Source: Christiangramia sediminis (GTDB taxonomy: Bacteria; Bacteroidota; Bacteroidia; Flavobacteriales; Flavobacteriaceae). From it: 64,000 nucleotides of DNA. The stretch's first letter is position 1, and every line of letters begins with the position of its first letter. The DNA lies in assembly GCF_020552705.1 (NCBI RefSeq), contig NZ_JAJBZG010000005.1:868001-932000 (forward strand), given 5' to 3'. The notes below the pieces were generated by a model. That model saw only the letters and a list, made by a program, of their open reading frames with translations. It searched no databases and was not told where the DNA came from. The translations under genes were made by a program, and so were the position numbers. Shown in pieces: positions 32,962 through 41,079 of this stretch.

Positions 32962-33539
32962 TATTTGACCTTATTCGGGTTTTGTTTGACAAACGCATCC
33001 CAGCCGGTGTAGCTTTTTCCTACTTCAGTTTTACCTGAATTGTAGAAATGGCAAACCGCAGCTGCAAGTCCGTCAGTGGCATCCAGGTTTTTAGGAAGTT
33101 TCCCGATGCTCAACTGACTCTGTAACATTTTTGCGACCTGTTCCTTGCTGGCGTTTCCGTTTCCGGTAATGGCCATTTTGATCTTTTTTGGTAAATATTC
33201 CGTGATCGGAACCTCTCTAGAAAGTCCGGCGGCCATGGCCACACCTTGCGCACGTCCCAGTTTGAGCATGGACTGTACGTTCTTTCCGAAGAATGGAGCT
33301 TCAATAGCGATCTCATCCGGATGATAATTATCGATCAATTCAATCGTACGTTCAAAGATCAGTTTCAGCTTGACATAATGATCTTTGTATTTATTCAGCT
33401 GAAGTTCATTCATCTGAATAAAACTCATCTTTTTGTTCTCCACTTTAATGAGTCCGAAACCCATAATAGTAGTTCCCGGGTCAATACCCAGAATGATCCT
33501 TTCGCCTTTCAAAACGGATTTTTCAGAAGATTTGCTCAC
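32961..33539 (-). CDS. ruvC: Holliday junction resolvase RuvC
   Basis: A 192-residue RuvC endonuclease. Catalytic acidic residues are visible in ILGIDPGTT (Asp20), AIEAPFFG (Glu, about 80) and DATDGLAAAVCH (two Asp, near 155-158). It resolves Holliday junctions with RuvAB. The start is GTG at 33539, preceded by AGG at good spacing. The N-terminal 12 residues before the first strand are an extension typical for this group. Divergent glycosyltransferase upstream. Confidence 0.94.
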   Translation of the reverse strand: MSKSSEKSVLKGERIILGIDPGTTIMGFGLIKVENKKMSFIQMNELQLNKYKDHYVKLKLIFERTIELIDNYHPDEIAIEAPFFGKNVQSMLKLGRAQGVAMAAGLSREVPITEYLPKKIKMAITGNGNASKEQVAKMLQSQLSIGKLPKNLDATDGLAAAVCHFYNSGKTEVGKSYTGWDAFVKQNPNKVK

Positions 33540-33609
33540 AAAAATTACCTAATTTGGGACTTTCACAAAGCTAAACAATTCTGCCTTGGCAGCATCAAAC
33601 TTATCGGTT

Positions 33610-34752
33610 ATGCTTTTGCTGGTCTTTTTTGGATTTATCGCTGCAGTTTATCTGGGACTGGTGCTTGCATTTATTTTCGGATGGAATAAAGTGTCTGAAT
33701 TCAAATTAGAAGGCCTGTCTTCCGAAAACACATTTTCAATCATTATTCCATATAGAAATGAATCTGAAAATTTATCCCTCCTTTTCAAATCGCTTAGCAG
33801 TCTGAATTACCCGAGTAGGAAATTTGAAATTATTCTGGTGAATGATGCGTCTAAAGATGATTCGAGACAAATAGCGGAGGCATTTCAGAATGATTTCCAG
33901 GAGCTGAATATTCAATTGATCGAGAATATCAGAAAAACGAATTCCCCGAAAAAGGATGCCATAAAAACTGCCATTGGTGTTTCCAGGTTTGATTATATCG
34001 CGACCACAGATGCCGATTGTATAGTTCCCAATAAATGGTTGCAATTTTTTGATAAATGTATCTCGAGCTCAAATTCCAGAATGATGGGCGGGCCGGTAGG
34101 TTTTATTCAGCAAACCGATAACAGGAAAGCATATTTTCAGAATTTCGAGGAAATGGATTTTATGAGTTTGCAGGCTTCCACTGTTGGTGCTTTCGGAATA
34201 GAAAAAGCTTTTATGTGCAATGCTGCGAATATGTGTTATGAAAAGGAAACTTTTCTCCGGGAGGCTGGTTTTGATAAAGATGAAAAGATCGCCAGTGGGG
34301 ATGATGTTTTCTTATTGCAGAAATTAAGAAAAAAAGGACTTGAGGTTTCTTTCATAAAATCTGAACAGGCTACCGTTTTTACCAATTATCAAAAAAGTGT
34401 AAAAAGCCTGATCAATCAGCGGATTCGCTGGGCGGCGAAGACTACTTCATATTCCAGCAATTTTGCGAAGTTTACCGGAGTGATCGTATTCCTCATGAAT
34501 TTTTCACTAATTATTTTTACCGGATTGGCTTTTTTAGAACTGATCCCGTATGAATTCCTTATGTCGATCTTCCTGCTGAAGTTCAATGCAGATTTTGTGC
34601 TTATTTATAAGTCAGCTAAGTTTATGAATCGGGAAAGTTTAATGCGTCACTATTTATGGAGCAGCATTGTATATCCTTTTTTTACAGTGTATGTAGCGTT
34701 TCTTTCTTTTTTTAAAGGCTATGAATGGAAGGGGAGAAGGTTTAAAAAGTAA
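33610..34752 (+). CDS. glycosyltransferase family 2, membrane-associated
   Basis: A GT2 protein of 380 residues from the ATG at 33610; the frame opens earlier with TTG at 33586, but the ATG coincides with the first membrane helix. One N-terminal helix, a GT-A domain with SIIIPYRNES, VNDASKDDS and TTDADC (DxD), an ED-like GDDVFLL and QRIRW (QxxRW, near 275), then three C-terminal helices. This resembles ceramide glucosyltransferase/cellulose synthase-like bacterial enzymes; product unknown. It is divergent from ruvC and has no operon partner. Confidence 0.82.
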   Translation: MLLLVFFGFIAAVYLGLVLAFIFGWNKVSEFKLEGLSSENTFSIIIPYRNESENLSLLFKSLSSLNYPSRKFEIILVNDASKDDSRQIAEAFQNDFQELNIQLIENIRKTNSPKKDAIKTAIGVSRFDYIATTDADCIVPNKWLQFFDKCISSSNSRMMGGPVGFIQQTDNRKAYFQNFEEMDFMSLQASTVGAFGIEKAFMCNAANMCYEKETFLREAGFDKDEKIASGDDVFLLQKLRKKGLEVSFIKSEQATVFTNYQKSVKSLINQRIRWAAKTTSYSSNFAKFTGVIVFLMNFSLIIFTGLAFLELIPYEFLMSIFLLKFNADFVLIYKSAKFMNRESLMRHYLWSSIVYPFFTVYVAFLSFFKGYEWKGRRFKK

Positions 34753-34805
34753 TAGAGAATTGATAATGGACAATTGACAATTAGATTGCTTCGCTCGGAA
34801 GGATA

Positions 34806-34918
34806 CACTTCGACAAGCTCAGTGCGTCACTACGAGTGAAAGGAAGCAGTCTCAAAACATTAGATTAATTTTGAATTTTCCAGGGTTGTCATCTCGACCA
34901 ACGGGAGAGATCTCATTG
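34806..34918. repeat. R2-related repeats
   Basis: CACTTCGACAAGCTCAGTGC (34807 onward) and GTCATCTCGACCAACGGG (34889 onward), the latter an R2 left arm. Downstream of the glycosyltransferase. Confidence 0.5.
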
Positions 34919-34959
34919 GAATTCCATTAAACTTCATACTTCTAGACTCGTACTTCGAT

Positions 34960-35433
34960 TTATTCCGCTTTCACTACCACCGGCATTTTAAACACCGTGG
35001 AAACAGGAATGCCTCTTTTGCTGGCTGGATAAATTTTTGGCAATGAATCTATACTTTGTCTTAGCCACTGCTCAATTTCAGGTAATTGATTAGTAACTGT
35101 GGTGTCTACTTTTACAGAATCTATCTGTGGTTTTCCTTCTTTGGTGATCTCCAGGTATATATAAAGAGTGTCGTTTATGCTTTCAGTAACTACAGGCTGC
35201 TGACTTGACAAAAAGGAATAAATAGTAGTAGCGACGGTGCGTTCAAAACAATTCTTCGCCGCAGCAAGTTCAGTTTCATTCTGGCAATTTTCAAAAGCCG
35301 GATATTCATCAACTTCTTTCCAGTTGAGAGAACGGGATTCCTGCTCCAGAACCTCTTCAGAAGAGATCTTTTTAGTCTCAAAATTGCAGGAAGTTAGTAT
35401 TAAAGTAACTACAAAAAGTAAAACTTTTTTCAT
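34960..35433 (-). CDS. lipoprotein with TonB-C-like domain
   Basis: Started at the ATG at 35433: 157 residues with a lipoprotein signal (LTSC lipobox). The frame upstream to 35457 lies in a hairpin (AATCCG/CGGATT) and is probably untranslated. The mature domain resembles the TonB C-terminal-like domains of the two proteins just upstream: a DEYPAFENC motif, a second Cys in KNC, then strand-rich sequence ending ASKRGIPVSTVFKMPVVV. The TonB-CTD set in this cluster shares two cysteines. It is 125 bp downstream of the TPR gene, and could be part of the same operon. Confidence 0.65.
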   Translation of the reverse strand: MKKVLLFVVTLILTSCNFETKKISSEEVLEQESRSLNWKEVDEYPAFENCQNETELAAAKNCFERTVATTIYSFLSSQQPVVTESINDTLYIYLEITKEGKPQIDSVKVDTTVTNQLPEIEQWLRQSIDSLPKIYPASKRGIPVSTVFKMPVVVKAE

Positions 35434-35558
35434 TGGTAATCCGCTTTCGGATTCCAAAAATAGTGAAATATAGCAGGTTAGGAAATATTGCCGGAACTAA
35501 AATATTTCAACTTCCGAATTAACTATTTTCAAATTAGTAGTTTCCGAGTAAAATCAAG

Positions 35559-36701
35559 TTATTTAGCCTGGTGGATATCACTTTTTAGCTCACTTATACG
35601 ATAGTTTGCCACAGAGATCATATCGTTTCTGCCAGATTCGCCAAATTTCTTAAGATAAGATTCGTATAATTTTAGAACAGCTTTTTTGTCTTCAAAATAG
35701 CCATCAGCAGCTATCGCACGTTCTAATAGTGCTCGTTCATTATCGGGATTTTCTTCCAGGGCAGATTCAAAATTTTCAAAGGCTTCCTTAAAATTTTCCT
35801 GTCTTTTGAATGTCAGACCTATGTTTAAATATTCTCTGTCTACCGGTTGTTTCTTGATCAATAAAGCCATTGTAAAATGTTGCTGTGCTTTTTCAGTCTC
35901 ATTCGTTCTAAGGTAGAGCGCACCAAGATTTGAGTGAACAGCAGAATTCATATCATTAATATCCAGCATTTTCTTATAGGTCTCGATAGCTTTTTCGGTT
36001 TGAGAAGTTACACGGTAGGCTTTGGCAAGTTTCTCGAGGATAAATTCTGAACTTTCTCCTAATTCCAGAAGTCTCTCATAGGGAGCAATTGCTTTTTCAA
36101 ACTGTAAAGACCTGGAATATGCCTGGCCTAAAATGGATAATAGTGACACATTATCGGGTCTGGCTTCTAATCCTGTATTGCAAATATGAATCGCATTATA
36201 GGATTTGCCACTTTTAAGGTAATGCTTTGCTATTTTATAAATACCACCCTGATGCGTAAAATCTTTACTTACGGTTTTGAAGAAATATTTTATCGCGCTG
36301 CTATCCTTTTTCATCTCTTTAGCCAATCCAATCCTATACAGAAAACCTGCATTTTCAGGATATTTTTCGCTTAGGATACTGAATAAACTATCTGCCTTAT
36401 CCAGTTTCCCGGATTCCAACAGCAATTCCCCGTAATCTACCGCGGTAAGAATTTTTTCAGGATTTTTATCCAGCACGTTTTTGTAATTCTGAAGAGCCTC
36501 TTCATTCTGACCATTAGCCTGCTGGATCTTCGCTAATTTTAAATAGATGCTTTCAGTTTTTGGTTCCAGAGTTTCCAAAAGCTCAATGGCTTCGGTTTTT
36601 TCGCCTACAGCGGAAAGGCTGTCTGCTGTCCTTATTTCCTCCTGGGAATAAAGCGACAGCGAACAGCTTAATATTAAAAGTAGCGTTAATCTAATTTGCA
36701 T
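35559..36701 (-). CDS. secreted TPR-repeat protein
   Basis: A 380-residue protein with a signal peptide (1-19, ending SLYSQ) and about nine TPR units covering residues 30-360, with typical W/A/G/Y/P spacing (e.g. ALQNYKNVLDKNPEK and AIETYKKMLDINDMN). Likely periplasmic scaffold for protein-protein interactions. It follows the TonB-CTD protein by 17 nt in the BlaI/BlaR1-type operon. The specific partner is unknown. Confidence 0.8.
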   Translation of the reverse strand: MQIRLTLLLILSCSLSLYSQEEIRTADSLSAVGEKTEAIELLETLEPKTESIYLKLAKIQQANGQNEEALQNYKNVLDKNPEKILTAVDYGELLLESGKLDKADSLFSILSEKYPENAGFLYRIGLAKEMKKDSSAIKYFFKTVSKDFTHQGGIYKIAKHYLKSGKSYNAIHICNTGLEARPDNVSLLSILGQAYSRSLQFEKAIAPYERLLELGESSEFILEKLAKAYRVTSQTEKAIETYKKMLDINDMNSAVHSNLGALYLRTNETEKAQQHFTMALLIKKQPVDREYLNIGLTFKRQENFKEAFENFESALEENPDNERALLERAIAADGYFEDKKAVLKLYESYLKKFGESGRNDMISVANYRISELKSDIHQAK

Positions 36702-36718
36702 TGATACGCTTTAAAGGT

Positions 36719-37198
36719 TTAACTTTTCTTCTCTTCCTTTTCGGGTACAGCGAATGCTATTGGTAAAGAATACATAATTGCAACATTCTTTCCATCTTTC
36801 TTCCCGGGTTGCATTTGAGGAAGACTGCTAACCACACGAGTCGCTTCGTTTTGCAGCACTTCTCTTACCTCAGCTTCATCTGCTAACGAGCGGGAACGAA
36901 CATCGGTGATATTTCCGTTCTCATCAATTTTAAACTGAACCACTATTCGGGTTTGACCCTGAATATTTAGTTTTTTCCCTAAGGATGTATCAAAATTAGA
37001 ATTCACATGATGTGTGATCTTTTCGACTGTACAATTTTTCATTTCCTCTCCTTCAAGATTTTCACATCCTTCGAAAGCCGGGACCTGATCTACCACGGCA
37101 AAAGGGATAGCTTCAACTTCAGTAGTGTCCTGACTAAATGCGCCAATGGAAATTAGAGCAAATAATAATGATAAGGTGTAATTAATAGGTGTTTTCAT
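36719..37198 (-). CDS. secreted TonB-C-like domain protein
   Basis: A 159-residue protein with a signal peptide (1-22, ending AFSQ) and a TonB C-terminal-type fold without the long proline-rich spacer and membrane anchor of true TonB. It is very similar to the last 120 residues of the M56 protein encoded upstream: PAFEGC, KNCT, NFDTSLGKKL, IVVQFKIDENG and YSLPIAF are shared. Two cysteines are conserved. It starts 16 nt after the M56 gene. Probably arose by duplication of that domain; might bind the same periplasmic partner. Confidence 0.75.
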   Translation of the reverse strand: MKTPINYTLSLLFALISIGAFSQDTTEVEAIPFAVVDQVPAFEGCENLEGEEMKNCTVEKITHHVNSNFDTSLGKKLNIQGQTRIVVQFKIDENGNITDVRSRSLADEAEVREVLQNEATRVVSSLPQMQPGKKDGKNVAIMYSLPIAFAVPEKEEKKS

Positions 37199-37214
37199 AA
37201 TTAATAGTTTTAAA

Positions 37215-38819
37215 TTATTCTGATACTTGAAAGGCGATAGGTAAAGAATACATCACGCTAACAGGTCTGCCATTCTGTTCTCCAGGAATCATATCTGGCA
37301 TACTGCCTACTACGCGTTTTGCTTCTTCTTCCAGTTCTGGATGAGGGGCTCTTGCTTTTATATCTACAATACTTCCCGTCTCATCAATTCTAAACTGAAC
37401 AATCACCCGGTTTACTCCGGTTAAGCCCAATTGTTTACCCAATGAGGTGTCGAAATTCTCATTTACGAACTTAGAAATTTCACTACTGGTGCAATTTTTT
37501 CTTGCATCGTCAACCCATTGGTCACATTCAGGAAAAGCTGGAACCTTTTCTATTACTGCGTAAGGTACCGCAGCTTTATTATCCCAGTTCTTAGGGCTGT
37601 TCTGGTCATATTTCTTATTGGAACTTGTCGTGTTCGATCCGGTTGCTTTAAGATTCATATACATTGTGTATTCTGTTCCGTCTTTCTTAGATACGATCAT
37701 TTTATTATATGATTCAGGAACTTTTTCCGATGATTTATGAACTGAATAAGATACCATGTCTGATTCATAATCAATAGTCGCCCAACTTACATAATCTGGA
37801 TTATTGATTAGGAAATCTTCAAAATCCTTATGAATTCTATTTTTTTCAGGATCACTTTCCAAATCTTCGCCCTTTTGTAAACTGTAATTATACTGAGATA
37901 GTGAAGAATCTGTATCTTCTTTTGTTTCAACGTCTGAACATGACACATAAGTTAGCATAGCCAACATTAATGGAATCACCAGTAAAAATTTGAATTTTGA
38001 CAATTTTGATGAGTTGTTTTTCTGTAACATAAGTATTCGTTTTTTGATTAATGAATGATTAAAAAATTGATTGATAAATGAAATATTTTGGGTACTGAAA
38101 GCGGTATTCAGCAATTGATGATAATATTCTTTTTTCCCTGAAATCTTTACCGCAGTTTGATCGGCAATGTATTCGTGCACGGTTGCAAGTTGGTTCTGAA
38201 ATATATAAACCAGCGGATTGAACCAGAATATTATTTTTAGTATTTCAAAGAACAAAAGATCCAGACTATGATTTTCATGAATATGTACCAGCTCATGTGC
38301 CATGATCTGTTGTTTCTCTTTGGCAGAAATTTGGTCTCCAATAAAGATCTTATTGAAAAACGTGCAGGCGATATCAGAATTCGGGATACTATGAATTCTT
38401 AATCCATGTTCTAATTTTATTTTAGATTTTGCTGAAAGTTGTTGGAGCTTTCTGAATTTAATGATCAGCAGTATCAAACTTAGCAATACACCGCTTGCAT
38501 AAAGGATGAGCCACGAATTCACCGAACCAGAGGTTTCTGCGATTGTAGTTGCATTTTCAGAAATTGATGTATTTCCACTTCCAATCATTACCTCGGGAAG
38601 CCATACATTGATATTTCCCAGATTTTTCAGGTTTTCCGCAGGCAGGGCGTCACTTAAAAAATCCAACTTTAGTAAAGGCAGTAAAAATGCCAGGCTAGGT
38701 GCGAGGATCAAGTACCAACGGTTATAATTAAAAAAAGTCTCTTTTTTTAGCCATATTTCGTAAACCAGCAAAAAAGCCAGCTGAAATAATAGCACCTGTA
38801 GTATATAGGTCATCATCAT
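37215..38819 (-). CDS. BlaR1/MecR1-type M56 peptidase fused to TonB-C-like domain
   Basis: A 534-residue membrane protein. Four helices in the N-terminal part (about 3-21, 34-52, 104-122 and 270-290) flank the M56 zinc protease with HELVH (175-179), the cytosolic gluzincin domain of BlaR1. In place of the penicillin-binding sensor, the periplasmic part has a 100-residue linker and a C-terminal TonB-C-like domain (about 415-530) with PAFPEC, NCTSSEI, FDTSLGKQL and VIVQFRIDE. BlaR1 proteins cleave BlaI repressors on sensing a signal. Overlaps the blaI-type gene by 4 nt. There is no beta-lactamase or PBP nearby, so the signal is unknown. Confidence 0.85.
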   Translation of the reverse strand: MMMTYILQVLLFQLAFLLVYEIWLKKETFFNYNRWYLILAPSLAFLLPLLKLDFLSDALPAENLKNLGNINVWLPEVMIGSGNTSISENATTIAETSGSVNSWLILYASGVLLSLILLIIKFRKLQQLSAKSKIKLEHGLRIHSIPNSDIACTFFNKIFIGDQISAKEKQQIMAHELVHIHENHSLDLLFFEILKIIFWFNPLVYIFQNQLATVHEYIADQTAVKISGKKEYYHQLLNTAFSTQNISFINQFFNHSLIKKRILMLQKNNSSKLSKFKFLLVIPLMLAMLTYVSCSDVETKEDTDSSLSQYNYSLQKGEDLESDPEKNRIHKDFEDFLINNPDYVSWATIDYESDMVSYSVHKSSEKVPESYNKMIVSKKDGTEYTMYMNLKATGSNTTSSNKKYDQNSPKNWDNKAAVPYAVIEKVPAFPECDQWVDDARKNCTSSEISKFVNENFDTSLGKQLGLTGVNRVIVQFRIDETGSIVDIKARAPHPELEEEAKRVVGSMPDMIPGEQNGRPVSVMYSLPIAFQVSE

Positions 38820-39178
38820 TTCTCGTCTTTATCAATTTCCTTTAAAATAGTTTCCAGTTCCCGGGTGCTGAGGTCATTCTTCTTCATAAAAAATGAAACC
38901 ATGCTTTTGAAGGAGCCGTTAAAATAATTGTTCATCAACTGATTCATACTCTGGTTGCTGTAGGTCTCTTTTTCCACAACCGGGAAATATATATATCCCT
39001 TGCCTTCCTGGCGATGATCTACAAAATCCTTGTTTTCAAGAATTCTTACAATGGTAGAAACAGTATTATAAGCCGGTTTTGGTTCCTGCATTTGTTTAAT
39101 AATGCTGGCAACATTGCCTTCTTTTAAATCCCAAAGAATTTGCATAATCTCTTCCTCGGCTTTCGTTAGTTGTTTCAT
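38816..39178 (-). CDS. BlaI/MecI-type repressor
   Basis: A 120-residue BlaI/MecI/CopY winged-helix protein. The opening LTKAEEEIMQILWDL and recognition region AYNTVSTIVRILENKDFVDHR (about 35-55) are characteristic; the C-terminal dimerisation helix (MSFFMKKNDLSTRELETILKEI) follows. It would repress its own operon until cleaved by the adjacent M56 peptidase. First gene of the operon; upstream sequence has two abutting inverted repeats. Confidence 0.9.
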   Translation of the reverse strand: MKQLTKAEEEIMQILWDLKEGNVASIIKQMQEPKPAYNTVSTIVRILENKDFVDHRQEGKGYIYFPVVEKETYSNQSMNQLMNNYFNGSFKSMVSFFMKKNDLSTRELETILKEIDKDEK

Positions 39179-39204
39179 TATGATGAATTTGTTTCTGCTA
39201 ATAT

Positions 39205-39240
39205 AAACTAACTTCTTAGTTTAAACTAATATTTTAGTTA
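39205..39240 (-). promoter_or_regulatory. tandem dyad operator of BlaI-type operon
   Basis: AAACTAA-CTTC-TTAGTTT (39205-39222, perfect) is followed without gap by AAACTAA-TATT-TTAGTTA (39223-39240, one terminal mismatch). The middle is itself a perfect 14-bp palindrome. This lies 27-62 nt before the blaI-type ATG (39178), where the promoter is expected. BlaI operators known in Firmicutes carry TACA/TGTA, so this is a different sequence. Confidence 0.6.
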
Positions 39241-39360
39241 AAAAATAAAAATTTATATTTTTTTATAGTTAATCTGTAGTAATTTTGACGTTTTTCATTT
39301 TAAAACAATTGGTTTGAGAGAGAATTTTTATTCTCCCCACCCAGAATTGCAAAAAACATT

Positions 39361-39380
39361 TCTGACCTCCCCAAGGGGTG
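39361..39380. repeat. R3-like fragment
   Basis: TCTGACCTCCCCAAGGGGTG: a CCCC/GGGG dyad resembling the G/C-rich repeat at 32852-32883, in AT-rich flanks. Confidence 0.4.
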
Positions 39381-39475
39381 GAATAGAAGCTTTATTAAAA
39401 AGGTTTTAGGCGTGATTATGGAGAACTTATAAAATGAAAACTAAGTTGATTATCTTCGTTCAATAAATAGCGAGA

Positions 39476-39973
39476 ATGGAAATAATATTATTAGTAGTGG
39501 CAGGTTTATTCATGATCCTGGGAATACTGGGGAGTTTCCTTCCTGTACTACCGGGAGTACCTTTAAGTTGGATAGGCTTGTTGATATTTTACCTTATTCC
39601 AGGTATCGAAATGAACTATTGGTTCCTTGCAATAACTCTAGCCGTAGCGGTTATATTTTACATCCTAAATCTTGTGATCCCGGCCATGGGAACCAAAAAA
39701 TTCGGCGGTAGCCGAAAGGGAATGATCGGTGCAACCATAGGATTGGTCATAGGTATTTTTGCACCTATCCCTTTTGCCATTTTATTTTGTCCGTTTATTG
39801 GCGCTTTTATTGGTGAAATAATAAACAAGAGTGATTCCAGAACTGCAGGACGTGCGGCTTTTGGTTCATTCATCGGACTTTTAGCTTCCAGTTTTATGGA
39901 ATTTATAGTATCCTTCGCTTTTCTAATCTTGTTTCTGTATCAATTCTGGAATTATAAGGAACTGATCTTCTAG
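39476..39973 (+). CDS. DUF456 membrane protein
   Basis: A 165-residue protein with four to five hydrophobic segments and the DUF456 signature: GILGSFLPVLPGVPLSWIGL near the N-terminus, a GTKKFGGSRKGMIGATIGLVIG block in the middle and GAFIGEIINKSD next. Function unknown, inner membrane. Monocistronic. Confidence 0.85.
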   Translation: MEIILLVVAGLFMILGILGSFLPVLPGVPLSWIGLLIFYLIPGIEMNYWFLAITLAVAVIFYILNLVIPAMGTKKFGGSRKGMIGATIGLVIGIFAPIPFAILFCPFIGAFIGEIINKSDSRTAGRAAFGSFIGLLASSFMEFIVSFAFLILFLYQFWNYKELIF

Positions 39974-40007
39974 ATCATATCTATTTTCAGAAACCTTTAA
40001 TTAGCCT

Positions 40008-40015
40008 TACTTTTG
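40008..40015 (+). promoter_or_regulatory. -7 box of flavin monooxygenase gene
   Basis: TACTTTTG, exact TAnnTTTG, 17 nt before the ATG at 40033; no clear -33. Confidence 0.45.
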
Positions 40016-40032
40016 CGGAAAATATCAAATTA

Positions 40033-41079
40033 ATGTTGGATTTTATAGTAGTTGGAGCTGCACAGGCAGGGCTGGCGATGGCTTATTATCTCAAAGAGCA
40101 GGGAAGGGATTTCCTGATCGTGGATAAGGAGTCTGAAATTGGTGCGTCATGGCTAAACCGCTGGGATTCTCTAACATTATTTACTCCTTCTGAATTTAAT
40201 AATATGCCGGGAATGGATTTTCCGGCAGAGAAAGGATATTATCCCTCAAAGACTGAAGTCGCTTCGTATTTTAAAGAGTATGCCGCACACTTTAATTTCC
40301 CTGTTCAGTTGAATACGCTGGTGGAAAATATTTCACATCAACATGATCATTTCGTAGTCAAAACTACTCAAGGTGAAATGGCTGCAAAAAATGTAGTTGT
40401 TGCTACGGGGCCTTTCCATATTCCATATACCCCTACATTTTCAAAAAAAATAGATGAGGATATTTTTCAGATCCATAGTAATTATTATAAAAATCCGCAG
40501 CAACTTCAGGAAGGAAAAGCGATGGTAGTAGGAGCAGGAGATAGCGGATTCCAGATACTGGATGAAGTTTCTCAGGATAAGCGTGGCGTTTATTTTTCAG
40601 GAACTACCGATGTAAAAGTGCTTCCGCAGGAAATATTAGGAAAAACTCTATGGTGGTGGTTCACTAAATCGGGCTTCCTTAGTTTCAGTCGGGATACCTG
40701 GCTTGGAAAAAAGATTTCAAAATCCAGGCAACCTGTTATTGGAACAGATGTAAAGGCAATTTTAGAAAGAGAGAATGTAAAAGCTGTTGGTAAAACAAAG
40801 AACGCTGAAGGAAAGCTTGTTATTACTGAACACAAAAAAATTTCTGATATTAAAAATATTATCTGGGCAACTGGATATCGTCCAAATTTCAGCTGGATCG
40901 AAGGCCTCGAGCTAGCGAAAAATGGATATCCCGAACATTACAGAGGAGTAAGTAATGTTGAAGGACTTTATTTTATAGGACTTCCCTGGTTGCACACCAG
41001 AGGTTCAGCTACTCTGGGAGGCATAAAAAAGGATGCGAAATATTTATCAGATTATATAAAAAATAAAGATCAGCAATGA
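40033..41079 (+). CDS. NAD(P)/FAD-dependent monooxygenase (CzcO/YUCCA-like)
   Basis: A 348-residue two-dinucleotide-binding flavoprotein. The FAD Rossmann motif is VGAAQAGLAMA (7-17); the NADPH motif is VGAGDSG (about 163-169); ATGYRPNF near 280 is the C-terminal ATG motif. This is the layout of class B flavin monooxygenases and CzcO-type oxidoreductases. Substrate not readable. It overlaps the TatD gene by 4 nt (41076-41079), so they are translationally coupled. Confidence 0.85.
   Translation: MLDFIVVGAAQAGLAMAYYLKEQGRDFLIVDKESEIGASWLNRWDSLTLFTPSEFNNMPGMDFPAEKGYYPSKTEVASYFKEYAAHFNFPVQLNTLVENISHQHDHFVVKTTQGEMAAKNVVVATGPFHIPYTPTFSKKIDEDIFQIHSNYYKNPQQLQEGKAMVVGAGDSGFQILDEVSQDKRGVYFSGTTDVKVLPQEILGKTLWWWFTKSGFLSFSRDTWLGKKISKSRQPVIGTDVKAILERENVKAVGKTKNAEGKLVITEHKKISDIKNIIWATGYRPNFSWIEGLELAKNGYPEHYRGVSNVEGLYFIGLPWLHTRGSATLGGIKKDAKYLSDYIKNKDQQ

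Noticed and set aside
21153-34918. Possible CRISPR array
   Set aside because: The repeats are far apart, unequal in length and palindromic, with no regular spacers and no cas genes.
37215-39178. Beta-lactam resistance locus
   Set aside because: BlaI/BlaR1-type genes are present but no beta-lactamase or PBP2a, and the sensor domain is replaced by a TonB-C-like domain.
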